9,476 bases of DNA from a bacterium. Lineage in GTDB: Bacteria; Spirochaetota; Spirochaetia; Treponematales; Rectinemataceae. The notes under the pieces were generated by a model. It was not told where the DNA came from, did no database searches, and worked only from the letters and a program-made list of their open reading frames with translations. The DNA lies in NCBI GenBank assembly GCA_021813065.1, contig JAKALZ010000053.1, positions 1 through 9,476 of the forward strand, written 5' to 3'. This document shows, in pieces, positions 1-6,194 of the stretch. The position numbers were made by a program, and so were the translations under genes. Position 1 is the first letter of the stretch, and each line of letters starts with the position of its first letter.

Positions 1-146
1 TCGTAGAAGGGCTGGATCCAGCTTGGCCCTATGCGCCGCTCTACCCGCGCCGCGAATTTACGCTCGTAGCCGCCGAGCAGCACGCCGATGGCGAATGTGA
101 TGAGTGGATACGCGATGATCCACACGATTAAACTGAGTACGCTCAT
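1..146 (-). CDS. NuoH/HyfC/MbhM-like membrane subunit, 5' part only
   Basis: Only the first 48 codons and part of the next lie in the window; the gene continues past position 1. The ATG at 146-144 overlaps the TGA of the upstream H' gene by 4 nt (ATGA). The visible protein starts with one hydrophobic helix (about residues 4-24), followed by YERKFAARVERRIGPSWIQP and then FY. That stretch matches the first cytoplasmic loop of complex I subunit NuoH and its hydrogenase relatives HyfC, EchB and MbhM, where ERK, A-R-x-x-x-R-x-GP and QPFYD are the hallmarks. In those complexes this subunit links the membrane arm to the peripheral electron-transfer arm and forms part of the quinone-like cavity. The GP-x-W-x-QPFY form is closer to the hydrogenase branch than to true NuoH, which has GPN-R-x-G. 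The identification rests on a short fragment, but the location after two antiporter-like subunits agrees with it. Confidence 0.8.
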   Translation of the reverse strand, partial: MSVLSLIVWIIAYPLITFAIGVLLGGYERKFAARVERRIGPSWIQPFY

Positions 147-2026
147 CGTCCGCCTCCCAGTGCGAGAAGTACGACTACCGCCGCCGCGACCACATACGCC
201 GCGTAGGTCGTCACATTGCCCGTAAAGAGCCTGCGCAGGTATTCGCTCGCTCCTGCCACCACCGCAACGATCGACTGCTCGAATCGCTTGACGGGCGGCT
301 TATGGAGCGCGGGCCCGAAAATATGGTCCATGCCGGCATAGAAGTCATAGTTGTAGTTGTACGGAATCGACGCGTCGAGAAAGTGGCCTGCCGCGTAGTT
401 GTCGTACTGGCCGATGTGCTTGCGCTTACCCGCCGCGAGGTAGATGAGCCAGCTTACGAGGAGCGCCGCGATAAACACGATATTGATAACGAGCATGTTG
501 AGCTGCCCCATGGACGGCGCGACGCCGTGCGCGGTAACCGCGATCGCCTCGAGACCGAGGCTCTTCTGGATATCCGCGATCACGCTGAGGATTGTTCCCG
601 GGAAGATGCCCGTAAACCACACCACCGCCATCATGAAAATGATGGGGAGGCGCATGCCCCAGCCCACCTCTTTGACGTCGTTGTAGCGCTCGGGAAGCTG
701 GCCGAGGAACGTGTTGTGGATCAGCTTGTACACCGAGAGAATCGTTCCCAGGGTCGCGATAATAGCAGAGAGCGCGATAAAGGGGTGTCCGCTCAAAATA
801 AGCGCCCGGTAAATAAGCCACTTCGACACGAATCCGTTCATAGGCGGAATGCCGGCCAGGCCGATAATGCCAAAGAGCATGCCCAGATACGCGATCGGCT
901 GCTTTTTGATGAGCCCGCCGAGCTTGTTGAGGTTTGTGGTGCCCGTGCGGTACTCAACCGCGGCGATGCTGAAGAGAATCAGGCTGACGTACGCCATATG
1001 GTTGAACACATGGAAGAGTCCGCCCGCGATGCCGAGCGTCGTCGAGCTCGCGATGCCGACGATCATGTAGCCGCCCTGGCCAATCGAGTGCCAGGTCATG
1101 AGTTCCTTCGCGTCGTGCTGGAAGAGGGCTGTAAAGGTCGGCACTACCATCGTAAAGGCGCCGATCACCATAAGCACTTCCTGGACGCTCACGAACTTGT
1201 TCACGCTCGCGATATTGATCACCGAGAGCCCGAAGCCCGCGAACAGGAAAAAGGTCATTCCGTAGATGCCGATGCGCGTTGAAATCGCGGCGAGATACGC
1301 AGAAATGCCGGTTTCGGCGTTCGCGTACGCCGAAGGCAGCCACCAGTGCGCCGGATACGCCGCGGCTTCGATCAGCATGGGAATGAGAATCAGCACGAGC
1401 GCCACGATCACGCTCCCCGCTCCGAAGCCTGCGAAGGCTTTGCTGATGGCATCGAACTCGACGCTTCCTACGTGGAAGAGGACATACATCAGACCGCCAA
1501 GCAAGGTCATGCCCGCGACCACGGCGTAGACGAGGTAGCTGCCCGCCGCGCGCTTGGATTTCTCACCGCCTTGCTGGAGCAGGAAGTAGGTGCACCACGA
1601 CATCACTTCCCACATGATAAAGAATGAGAGGAGGTCGTTCGCGAGGAGCACGCCGAGCATGCCGAAGGTCTTGGCAAAGAGCCAGACGTAATAAAGAGGA
1701 TATTTCCCGTTGTCGCGCAGGCCCTGAAGGCTGAAGAGCACCGTCACCAGGGTGATGCCCGTCACCATCGCGATGAAGTACCAGGAGAGCTGGGTCATCG
1801 CGAAGTGGAGCGGAAAACCGAAGAGCCACAGTTCGATGCTGCTTACGCCTGCGCTGCTTCTGGTCGCCAACGCTTCGACGAAGAGCAGGGCAAATCCGGC
1901 AACCGCGACAAATTTCTGAATTGCGCCTGAGGTGCGCGGGCTTTTTGACCCAGGAACCAGCGCAGCGAGCGCGAGGCCTCCGAGGAATCCCGCGAGAGGC
2001 ACCAACAACAATGTGGTAATCGACAT
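143..2026 (-). CDS. NuoL/MrpD-like antiporter subunit (Mbx/Mbs H'-like)
   Basis: This 627-residue polytopic membrane protein belongs to the proton-conducting family shared by complex I (NuoL/M/N), MrpA/D and group 4 hydrogenases (HyfB, MbhH). It should form one ion-translocating unit of the membrane arm. Seen: the TM5 glutamate in FFIMWEVMSW (E140), the TM7 region LIEAAAYPAHWWLP (about 218-230), the TM11-12 region with FHVFNHMAY (338-346), and GIPPMNGFVSKW (392-403). A C-terminal extension holds YDNYAAG (541-547), YNYNYDFY (556-563), a probable amphipathic lateral helix and a last membrane span (about 608-623), as in NuoL/HyfB-type subunits. Three charged positions look altered by eye: Glu220 for the TM7 Lys, Arg251 for the TM8 Lys, and Val347 for the TM12 Lys. 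The start is set by AGGAGG 7 nt upstream. The gene follows mrpD by 11 nt and overlaps the NuoH-like gene by 4 nt. It is the second such subunit in the operon, matching H' of Mbx/Mbs. Confidence 0.88.
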   Translation of the reverse strand: MSITTLLLVPLAGFLGGLALAALVPGSKSPRTSGAIQKFVAVAGFALLFVEALATRSSAGVSSIELWLFGFPLHFAMTQLSWYFIAMVTGITLVTVLFSLQGLRDNGKYPLYYVWLFAKTFGMLGVLLANDLLSFFIMWEVMSWCTYFLLQQGGEKSKRAAGSYLVYAVVAGMTLLGGLMYVLFHVGSVEFDAISKAFAGFGAGSVIVALVLILIPMLIEAAAYPAHWWLPSAYANAETGISAYLAAISTRIGIYGMTFFLFAGFGLSVINIASVNKFVSVQEVLMVIGAFTMVVPTFTALFQHDAKELMTWHSIGQGGYMIVGIASSTTLGIAGGLFHVFNHMAYVSLILFSIAAVEYRTGTTNLNKLGGLIKKQPIAYLGMLFGIIGLAGIPPMNGFVSKWLIYRALILSGHPFIALSAIIATLGTILSVYKLIHNTFLGQLPERYNDVKEVGWGMRLPIIFMMAVVWFTGIFPGTILSVIADIQKSLGLEAIAVTAHGVAPSMGQLNMLVINIVFIAALLVSWLIYLAAGKRKHIGQYDNYAAGHFLDASIPYNYNYDFYAGMDHIFGPALHKPPVKRFEQSIVAVVAGASEYLRRLFTGNVTTYAAYVVAAAVVVLLALGGGR

Positions 2027-2033
2027 TCAGGTT

Positions 2034-2039
2034 CCTCCT
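2034..2039 (-). promoter_or_regulatory. Ribosome binding site of the H'-like gene, overlapping the mrpD stop
   Basis: On the minus strand TAGGAGG carries both the mrpD stop codon (TAG, 2040-2038) and a perfect AGGAGG, 7 nt before the ATG at 2026. This is the only operon junction after the first gene that has a gap instead of an overlap. The arrangement lets a ribosome finishing mrpD re-initiate at once. Confidence 0.75.
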
Positions 2040-3621
2040 AGAGTGTAGCCAGCGCCGCGGCGATCGGCTGGAGCGCCTGATCGAACCATGGGAAGGCAAA
2101 TCCGCCCACCAGCACGAGTGCAACAAATCCAGCCACGGCGATCCACGCCAGGGCCGGGAGGTCGGCGCGGGTCGGCGTTGCGGCACTGGCCAGAGATCCT
2201 GCTGCATTGGCGAGGGCTCCTTGCGTGGCGCCGTCCGCGAATGGGGTGGCGCCGTCCGCGCCTGCCGCCGCCTCGATTCCGACGAGCGCGTCACTTCGCG
2301 CGCCTTCTATAGCCCCGCCATACAGCACGCGCACGATGCGGAAGAGGTACACCGCTTCGATGACCGTGCCGAACAGAATGACCACGATGCCGGCGTAGCC
2401 GAGGGCCGAGCGCGCCGCGGCGGCGACTTCGATGATCCTGAACTTGGTGAAGAAACCGAAGAAGGGCGGCATGCCCACGAGGGAAAGGGCCGCCAGGCTG
2501 AAGAAGGCGGCCGCGGCGGGCATGCGGCGCGCGAGGCCGCGGTACGACTCAATCTCGTGGCTGCCCGTCCTCAGAATAAAATAGCCGGAAACAAGGAAGA
2601 GCGCGCTCTTGGCGCCAGTATGCATGAGGAGCTGCCCGAGGCCCGCCCAATCGCCCGACTGCGTGCCGAGCGAGAAGGCGAAGAGCATGATGCTCACCTG
2701 CCCGATGCTCGAAAACGCGAGCGTCCGCTTGAGTTCTTTCTGGCCAAGAGCCGCGAGTTCGCCGACCACCACGCCCGCCAACGCAAGGACGCCCAGCGCG
2801 GGCTCCATCAGCGTCCCGAACACCGAAATTCCGATTCTCACCAAGACCACGAGCGCCACTTCGATCACGAAACCCGAGAGCACCGCGCTGATCGAGCTTG
2901 GCGCGCTCGAGTGCGCGTCGGGGAGCCAGGTGTTGAGCGGGAATATCGCCGCCTCAATGCCGAATCCCAGCGTGAAGAGCACCGCGACGAGGAGGGCGTA
3001 TCCGTGCGGAGCGGCGGCCAGCGCCAGTCCGATATCGTTCATCGCGAGGCTTCCCGCGACACGGTAGCTCAGTCCGATCGCCACAAGCATGAACGCCGAG
3101 CCGATCGATCCGAGAATCATGTACTTGATGCCCGCTTCGAGCGAGCGCTCCTCCTGGCTATACGCCACGAGGATATACGACGAAATGCAGAGAATCTCGA
3201 AGAATACGAAGAGGTTGAAAATATCCTTTGTCATCACGAGGCCGAAGCTTCCCGCCATGAGCAGCAGGAACAGCGCGTAGTAGCGCGTCTCCGCCTTCTT
3301 TGCCCCCTCGAACTGCCCCGCGTGCGGAATGTAGGGCACGGAGTACAGCAGCACGAGAAGCCCGCTCACCGCGATCAAGAGCACAAAACCCGCCGACAGC
3401 GCGTCGAGTCCGAAGGCGATGCCGAGCGGCGGAAGCACGTCCGCGAGCACAATGCTCATGGGGCCATTTCGCAGTATGTCGGCGAACCAAAAGGGCGCCA
3501 GCCCCACGAGAAGCGCCACCGCGGCGAGCGCCAGCCATCTGGCCGCCACCCTCGAGCCTATGAGCACGATGAGGAAAGCTGTCGCCAAGGGCAGCGCAAT
3601 CAGAATCATTGGACTCACCAT
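2038..3621 (-). CDS. mrpD: MrpD-like antiporter subunit (Mbx/Mbs H-like)
   Basis: This 527-residue membrane protein is the MrpD/MnhD-type antiporter subunit, homologous to NuoM/N and MbhH, expected to move Na+ or H+ within the membrane arm. Seen: TM5 glutamate in NLFVFFEILC (E142), the TM7 motif IEAAIFPLNTWLPDAH (222-237) with SAPSSISA after it, KELKRTLAFSSIGQ (295-308), HTGAKSALF (334-342, K338 on TM12), and GMPPFFGFFTKF (383-394). The position usually held by the TM7 lysine reads Glu223, and the TM8 lysine position reads Glu254 (FVIEVAL). Between the last two membrane spans lies an unusual Ala/Gly-rich loop (about 436-490) with a 7-residue tandem repeat. The chosen ATG at 3621 overlaps the mrpC stop by 7 nt and follows an AAGGGGG Shine-Dalgarno; Met5 (codon at 3609) is a less likely alternative start. 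Confidence 0.9.
   Translation of the reverse strand: MVSPMILIALPLATAFLIVLIGSRVAARWLALAAVALLVGLAPFWFADILRNGPMSIVLADVLPPLGIAFGLDALSAGFVLLIAVSGLLVLLYSVPYIPHAGQFEGAKKAETRYYALFLLLMAGSFGLVMTKDIFNLFVFFEILCISSYILVAYSQEERSLEAGIKYMILGSIGSAFMLVAIGLSYRVAGSLAMNDIGLALAAAPHGYALLVAVLFTLGFGIEAAIFPLNTWLPDAHSSAPSSISAVLSGFVIEVALVVLVRIGISVFGTLMEPALGVLALAGVVVGELAALGQKELKRTLAFSSIGQVSIMLFAFSLGTQSGDWAGLGQLLMHTGAKSALFLVSGYFILRTGSHEIESYRGLARRMPAAAAFFSLAALSLVGMPPFFGFFTKFRIIEVAAAARSALGYAGIVVILFGTVIEAVYLFRIVRVLYGGAIEGARSDALVGIEAAAGADGATPFADGATQGALANAAGSLASAATPTRADLPALAWIAVAGFVALVLVGGFAFPWFDQALQPIAAALATL
2225..2260 (-). repeat. 15-bp direct repeat inside mrpD (7-codon period)
   Basis: GTGGCGCCGTCCGCG occurs exactly at 2225-2239 and 2246-2260 on the plus strand. 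The spacing is 21 nt, so the protein carries two ADGAT units (ADGATPF then ADGATQG) in the Ala/Gly-rich loop before the last membrane span of MrpD. It looks like a recent in-frame tandem duplication in a tolerant loop. Confidence 0.85.
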
Positions 3622-3983
3622 TTCAGCCCCCTTGTCTCGGAAACCTCGACGGTTTTCCTCTTTTCATACAGGCGCATGATCAGTGTGAGCGCTACCGCGG
3701 TGACACCGAAGCCGATGACGATCGCGGTGAGCACGAGCGACTGAGGAAGCGGATCGGCCATGCGCGCAGCCTGATCGCTCAGGCTCCCAGAACCGACAAC
3801 ATAGATCGGCGCCCTGCCGTCTTTGATATATCCAATGGTGATGAGAAAGATGTTCACTCCGAGGTCGATCACATCGAGACTGATGACAGTGCGGATCAGA
3901 TTCTTTCTCGTGAGCGCGCCGTAAAGCCCCAAGAGTATGAGAATGATGCTCGTGGTGTAGAGCACCGCGCTGACCGATATCAT
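3615..3983 (-). CDS. mrpC: MrpC / NuoK-like antiporter subunit
   Basis: This 122-residue, three-helix membrane protein is of the MrpC/MnhC family, homologous to complex I NuoK and MbhG. It is a small subunit of the membrane arm that contributes charged intramembrane residues to ion transfer. Seen: hydrophobic helices at about 4-24, 29-51 and 80-105, and the family hallmark ADPLPQSLVLTAIVIGFG (76-93). In the second helix the sequence is TVISLDVIDLGVN, with Asp37 and Asp40 around the place where relatives usually have glutamate. The polar insert DGRAPIYVVGSGSLSDQA (55-72) sits between helices 2 and 3. The ATG overlaps the mrpB stop by 4 nt (ATGA), with AAGGAGG 6 nt upstream, so translation is probably coupled. 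Confidence 0.92.
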   Translation of the reverse strand: MISVSAVLYTTSIILILLGLYGALTRKNLIRTVISLDVIDLGVNIFLITIGYIKDGRAPIYVVGSGSLSDQAARMADPLPQSLVLTAIVIGFGVTAVALTLIMRLYEKRKTVEVSETRGLKW

Positions 3984-4741
3984 CGCGCGCCTCCTTGTGT
4001 GTCTGCCGGAATGCTCGACGCGCCATGATCTTCGCCACCATCCCTGTCGCTGCCCGTGAGGCTCGTCACGAGGGTCGAGAGTTCAGCCGCCACCTTCGTA
4101 CCAACCGCCGCGTAGATGAGCGGAATGATGCCCGCGCTGAAGAGGTACCCAAGCTGTCCCTTCGGCAGCACGTTCGCAAGGAACGAGAACTTGTCCCCCA
4201 ACAGGCCCAAAGTGCCCAAACCCACAAAGGCCAGCCCCGCCAGCCCCTCGATCACCGCCATGAGTCGCGTGGACAGTCGCTGCTGTGCGTTCGTCATCAG
4301 TACGGCAAAGACCGCCGTCGCGATGAGCACGCCGCCGGGGAAACCTCCGCCGGGCGAGAGATGCCCGTGCGCCACGATGTAGGCGCCCACAAGCGCGATG
4401 AGCGGCAGCACAAGCCTCGTCCCATAGTGAAGAATGAAGCCGCCGTCGTCCGCGAAGAGCTCCGAGAGCCCCCTACCCGCGAACTCGCCTGAGAGCAGCG
4501 CGACGCCAAGCGCGCTTAAAAAGAGCACCGTTACTTCACCGAGCGTGTCGAGGCCACGGAACTGCACCACGATCGCCGTGACGGTGTTCGCGGCGCCGCT
4601 CTGAGGTATGGTCTGACCGATCGCGGCCTGACCGAGAGTCCGCACCTGCGACGGATCGTCGACCCAGAGATCGCGCGCCACAAGCGACACGATAAAGAAC
4701 GCGAAACTCGCGATGAGAAGGAAACCGATCACTTTACGCAC
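3980..4741 (-). CDS. mrpB: MbhE-MrpB fusion membrane subunit (Mbx/Mbs F-like)
   Basis: This protein is 253 residues when read from the GTG at 4741. Residues about 1-85 match the C-terminal part of MrpA that is a separate protein (MbhE) in archaeal hydrogenases: one N-terminal helix, then AIVVQFRGLDTLGEVTVLF (56-74), with Asp65 and Glu69 in the FRGLDTLGE motif. Residues about 100-240 are an MnhB/MrpB domain with the hallmark HGHLSPGGGFPGG (125-137) and four predicted helices. The C-terminal tail is short and hydrophilic. The longer open frame up to 4903 is rejected because its extra 54 residues are Arg/Cys-rich, overlap the upstream gene out of frame and lack family similarity; the GTG has AAAGGGGG 5 nt upstream. 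The gene overlaps its upstream neighbour by 8 nt and mrpC by 4 nt. A single gene covering MbhE plus MbhF is how I recall the Mbx/Mbs F subunit. Confidence 0.88.
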   Translation of the reverse strand: MRKVIGFLLIASFAFFIVSLVARDLWVDDPSQVRTLGQAAIGQTIPQSGAANTVTAIVVQFRGLDTLGEVTVLFLSALGVALLSGEFAGRGLSELFADDGGFILHYGTRLVLPLIALVGAYIVAHGHLSPGGGFPGGVLIATAVFAVLMTNAQQRLSTRLMAVIEGLAGLAFVGLGTLGLLGDKFSFLANVLPKGQLGYLFSAGIIPLIYAAVGTKVAAELSTLVTSLTGSDRDGGEDHGASSIPADTQGGAR

Positions 4742-5102
4742 GGCTGCCCCCTTTCGCGCCCAGATTGCCGGACGCGCCGGAAGCGCCAGGTACGCCGCTC
4801 GGCCGCACCGAGCCATCGGCCGCCCGCGCCACGCTATCTGCCTTCGGCGAGCCATCAGTGTCCGCGCGGTGCACCGAATCCGTGCGCCGCAGCGCGAGCA
4901 CATACACGAGCGTCGTCAGCGCCGAGCCGATCGCCGCCTCGGTAATCGCGACATCGGGCGACGCCAGCAACAGAAACACTACCGCGACGAGCAAGCTCAC
5001 CGCTCCGAGCAGAATCACCGCCGAACCGAGCGACCGCACGAATATCGCGCCCGCCGCCAGTCCAATCAACAGCACGCTCACAAAAATGACCATCGCGATC
5101 AT
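4734..5102 (-). CDS. DUF4040 / MbhD-like membrane subunit
   Basis: This 122-residue protein corresponds to the conserved segment of MrpA that stands alone in Mbh/Mbx complexes (MbhD; DUF4040), with distant similarity to NuoJ. It has three hydrophobic helices (about 2-22, 25-47, 55-71) and the hallmark ASPDVAITEAAIGSALTT (47-64), in which Asp50 and Glu55 are the conserved acidic residues at the membrane. Its role is to form the ion path between the antiporter subunits and the rest of the membrane arm. After residue 75 the sequence becomes a polar low-complexity tail rich in Gly, Ser, Ala and Asp, which is not part of the family core as I know it. The ATG overlaps the mrpG stop by 4 nt (ATGA), with AGGAGG 7 nt upstream. 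The 3' end overlaps the mrpB fusion gene by 8 nt. Confidence 0.87.
   Translation of the reverse strand: MIAMVIFVSVLLIGLAAGAIFVRSLGSAVILLGAVSLLVAVVFLLLASPDVAITEAAIGSALTTLVYVLALRRTDSVHRADTDGSPKADSVARAADGSVRPSGVPGASGASGNLGAKGGSRA
4747..4754 (-). promoter_or_regulatory. Ribosome binding site that fixes the GTG start of the mrpB fusion gene
   Basis: The minus strand reads AAAGGGGG, 5 nt spacer, then GTG at 4741-4739. No ATG gives a sensible N-terminus, and the GTG leads straight into the first hydrophobic helix (VIGFLLIASFAFFIV). The site lies within the 3' end of the preceding gene. Confidence 0.7.
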
Positions 5103-5428
5103 TTCTTGCCCTCCTCATCCTGCGCGCCCCACTCGTCGCTCACCGATTCATCCGCGAGCTTGACGCCCGACAGGTATGCGCTGCGACCCAGCGTATTCGA
5201 AGCGATCGGGTTCGCGAGTACGATAAAGATCACAAAGAGCACCGCCTTGCCCGCCGCGCCCGGCAGGAGGAATATCGCGCTCAGCCCGATCGACATCGCG
5301 CCGAGCGTGCTCGCCTTGGTGCCGGTCTGGAGCCTGTTGTAGACATCGGGCATGCGCACGAGCCCGAGCGACCCGAGAAAAAGAAATATGCCGCCAATCA
5401 GCAGCAGAATCTGTCCTATCGCTGTCAT
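5099..5428 (-). CDS. mrpG: MrpG antiporter subunit
   Basis: This 109-residue membrane protein is of the MrpG/MnhG (PhaG) family, equivalent to MbhC/MbxC. It is a small structural subunit of the Mrp module, needed in studied systems for assembly and activity of the antiporter. Seen: first helix at about 4-23, then GLVRMPDVYNRLQTGTKAST (22-41), the clearest family signature, followed by two more hydrophobic stretches (about 42-58 and 60-74). The tail is acidic (DESVSDEWGAQDEEGKK). The open frame extends to 5683, but the extension overlaps mrpF out of phase with its coding and shows no family similarity. The ATG at 5428 forms an ATGA overlap with mrpF and has a weaker GAGGG ribosome binding site about 8 nt upstream. 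Confidence 0.93.
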   Translation of the reverse strand: MTAIGQILLLIGGIFLFLGSLGLVRMPDVYNRLQTGTKASTLGAMSIGLSAIFLLPGAAGKAVLFVIFIVLANPIASNTLGRSAYLSGVKLADESVSDEWGAQDEEGKK

Positions 5429-5676
5429 TTCGATGCCCTCATGAAGAACCGGGCGATTGTCACAGTCCCGAGAAAACCGGCGATGCCATACACCAACGCC
5501 ACATCCATATAGCTCGTCGTCTGTACGATCTCGGCGATCACCACAATGAAGGCCGCGCCGATCACCGAAAGGGTGTCCGATGCCACAAGTCTGTCGAAGA
5601 GACTCGGCCCCTTGATGAGCCTCACCACGGTCAGCAGGGCAGCCAGGCCAATGAGAATTAATGTAACGGTCATCAT
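5425..5676 (-). CDS. mrpF: MrpF antiporter subunit
   Basis: This 83-residue, three-helix membrane protein is of the MrpF/MnhF family, equivalent to MbhB/MbxB. Seen: a first helix (about 2-20), then RLIKGPSLFDRLVASDTLSV (19-38), which holds the family signature of a G-P-x-x-x-DR-x-x-x-x-D pattern, then helices at about 38-53 and 58-77 with DVALVYGIAGFLGTV (58-72). Asp34 in the second segment is the acidic residue expected in this family. There are two tandem ATG codons; the first (5676) makes an ATGA overlap with the mrpE stop and has AAGGAGG 7 nt upstream, so it is preferred over the second (5673). The gene overlaps mrpG by 4 nt. Confidence 0.93.
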   Translation of the reverse strand: MMTVTLILIGLAALLTVVRLIKGPSLFDRLVASDTLSVIGAAFIVVIAEIVQTTSYMDVALVYGIAGFLGTVTIARFFMRASK

Positions 5677-6170
5677 TCGACAACCTCCTTCAATCCTTTC
5701 TCGAACACTGAGACGATCGCGTCGGTCGCGGTGGCGACATCCTTCCCCTTCACATCGATCCAGTGAATGAAGATTTCGTCGCCCTGAACATCGAGGGAGA
5801 GCGTGCCAGGTGTAAGGGTGATGGAACTCGTGAGCATCATTTTGGCGAGCGGGCTCTTGAGCTTTGTCTTCACTTTGACAATGCCGGGACTGATCGGCAT
5901 GCGTGGCGAGAGCACGCGCTTCGCGACATCGATGTTGGCGAGGATGAGCTGCCAGATGAAGATGAACACGTAGACCACCATGAAGAAAAACGGTTTGATT
6001 CCTGGCTGTATACCGCTTAGCAGCGGGTACACCGAGCGCAGGAGCAGTGTTAGCACGAGGGTAATGGCTGCCCCCGTCAACAGCTCCTGAGCCTGCGCCG
6101 ACCACGTGATCAGCACCCACACTAAAAAGAGACCAAGCCACAACAAGAACGCTTCTCTGCCCTGTCTCAT
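5673..6170 (-). CDS. mrpE: MrpE antiporter subunit
   Basis: This 165-residue membrane protein is of the MrpE/MnhE family, equivalent to MbhA/MbxA. It is a peripheral structural subunit of the Mrp module. Seen: two N-terminal hydrophobic segments (about 8-24 and 31-46), a third at 60-78, then the family core NIDVAKRVLSP (79-89), MPISPGIVKV (91-100) and TSSITLTPGTLSLDV (114-128), followed by FIHWIDV (134-140). The length is normal for the family. The ATG at 6170 has AAGGAG 6 nt upstream and lies 24 nt after the flavoprotein gene. Its place at the head of the E-F-G-D-B-C-D series is the order used by Mbh/Mbx-type operons; ordinary bacterial mrp operons begin with mrpA. Confidence 0.94.
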   Translation of the reverse strand: MRQGREAFLLWLGLFLVWVLITWSAQAQELLTGAAITLVLTLLLRSVYPLLSGIQPGIKPFFFMVVYVFIFIWQLILANIDVAKRVLSPRMPISPGIVKVKTKLKSPLAKMMLTSSITLTPGTLSLDVQGDEIFIHWIDVKGKDVATATDAIVSVFEKGLKEVVE

Positions 6171-6194
6171 TTCGAGCTCCTTGGAATTGATTGC

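Noticed and set aside
302..1282. Plus-strand open frame of 326 codons opposite the H'-like gene
   Set aside because: Same charged antisense composition, no convincing ribosome binding site, and it lies entirely within a well-supported minus-strand gene.
1563..2294. Minus-strand open frame of 243 codons spanning the mrpD/H' junction
   Set aside because: It is a shifted frame over two genes with strong motifs, and its product is Arg/Ser/Pro-rich without recognisable domains.
2221..3744. Plus-strand open frame of 507 codons opposite mrpD and mrpC
   Set aside because: The product is very rich in His, Arg, Glu and Asp with no fold-like pattern, as expected from the antisense of a hydrophobic GC-rich gene. 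The minus strand has clear family motifs across the same span.
4742..4903. Upstream extension of the mrpB fusion gene to an ATG at 4903
   Set aside because: The 54 extra residues are Arg/Cys-rich and overlap the MbhD-like gene in another frame; the GTG at 4741 with a good ribosome binding site leads directly into the first membrane helix.
5429..5683. In-frame upstream extension of mrpG
   Set aside because: The extension is out of frame with mrpF, which fully occupies this stretch, and carries no family similarity; the ATGA junction at 5428 fits the operon pattern.
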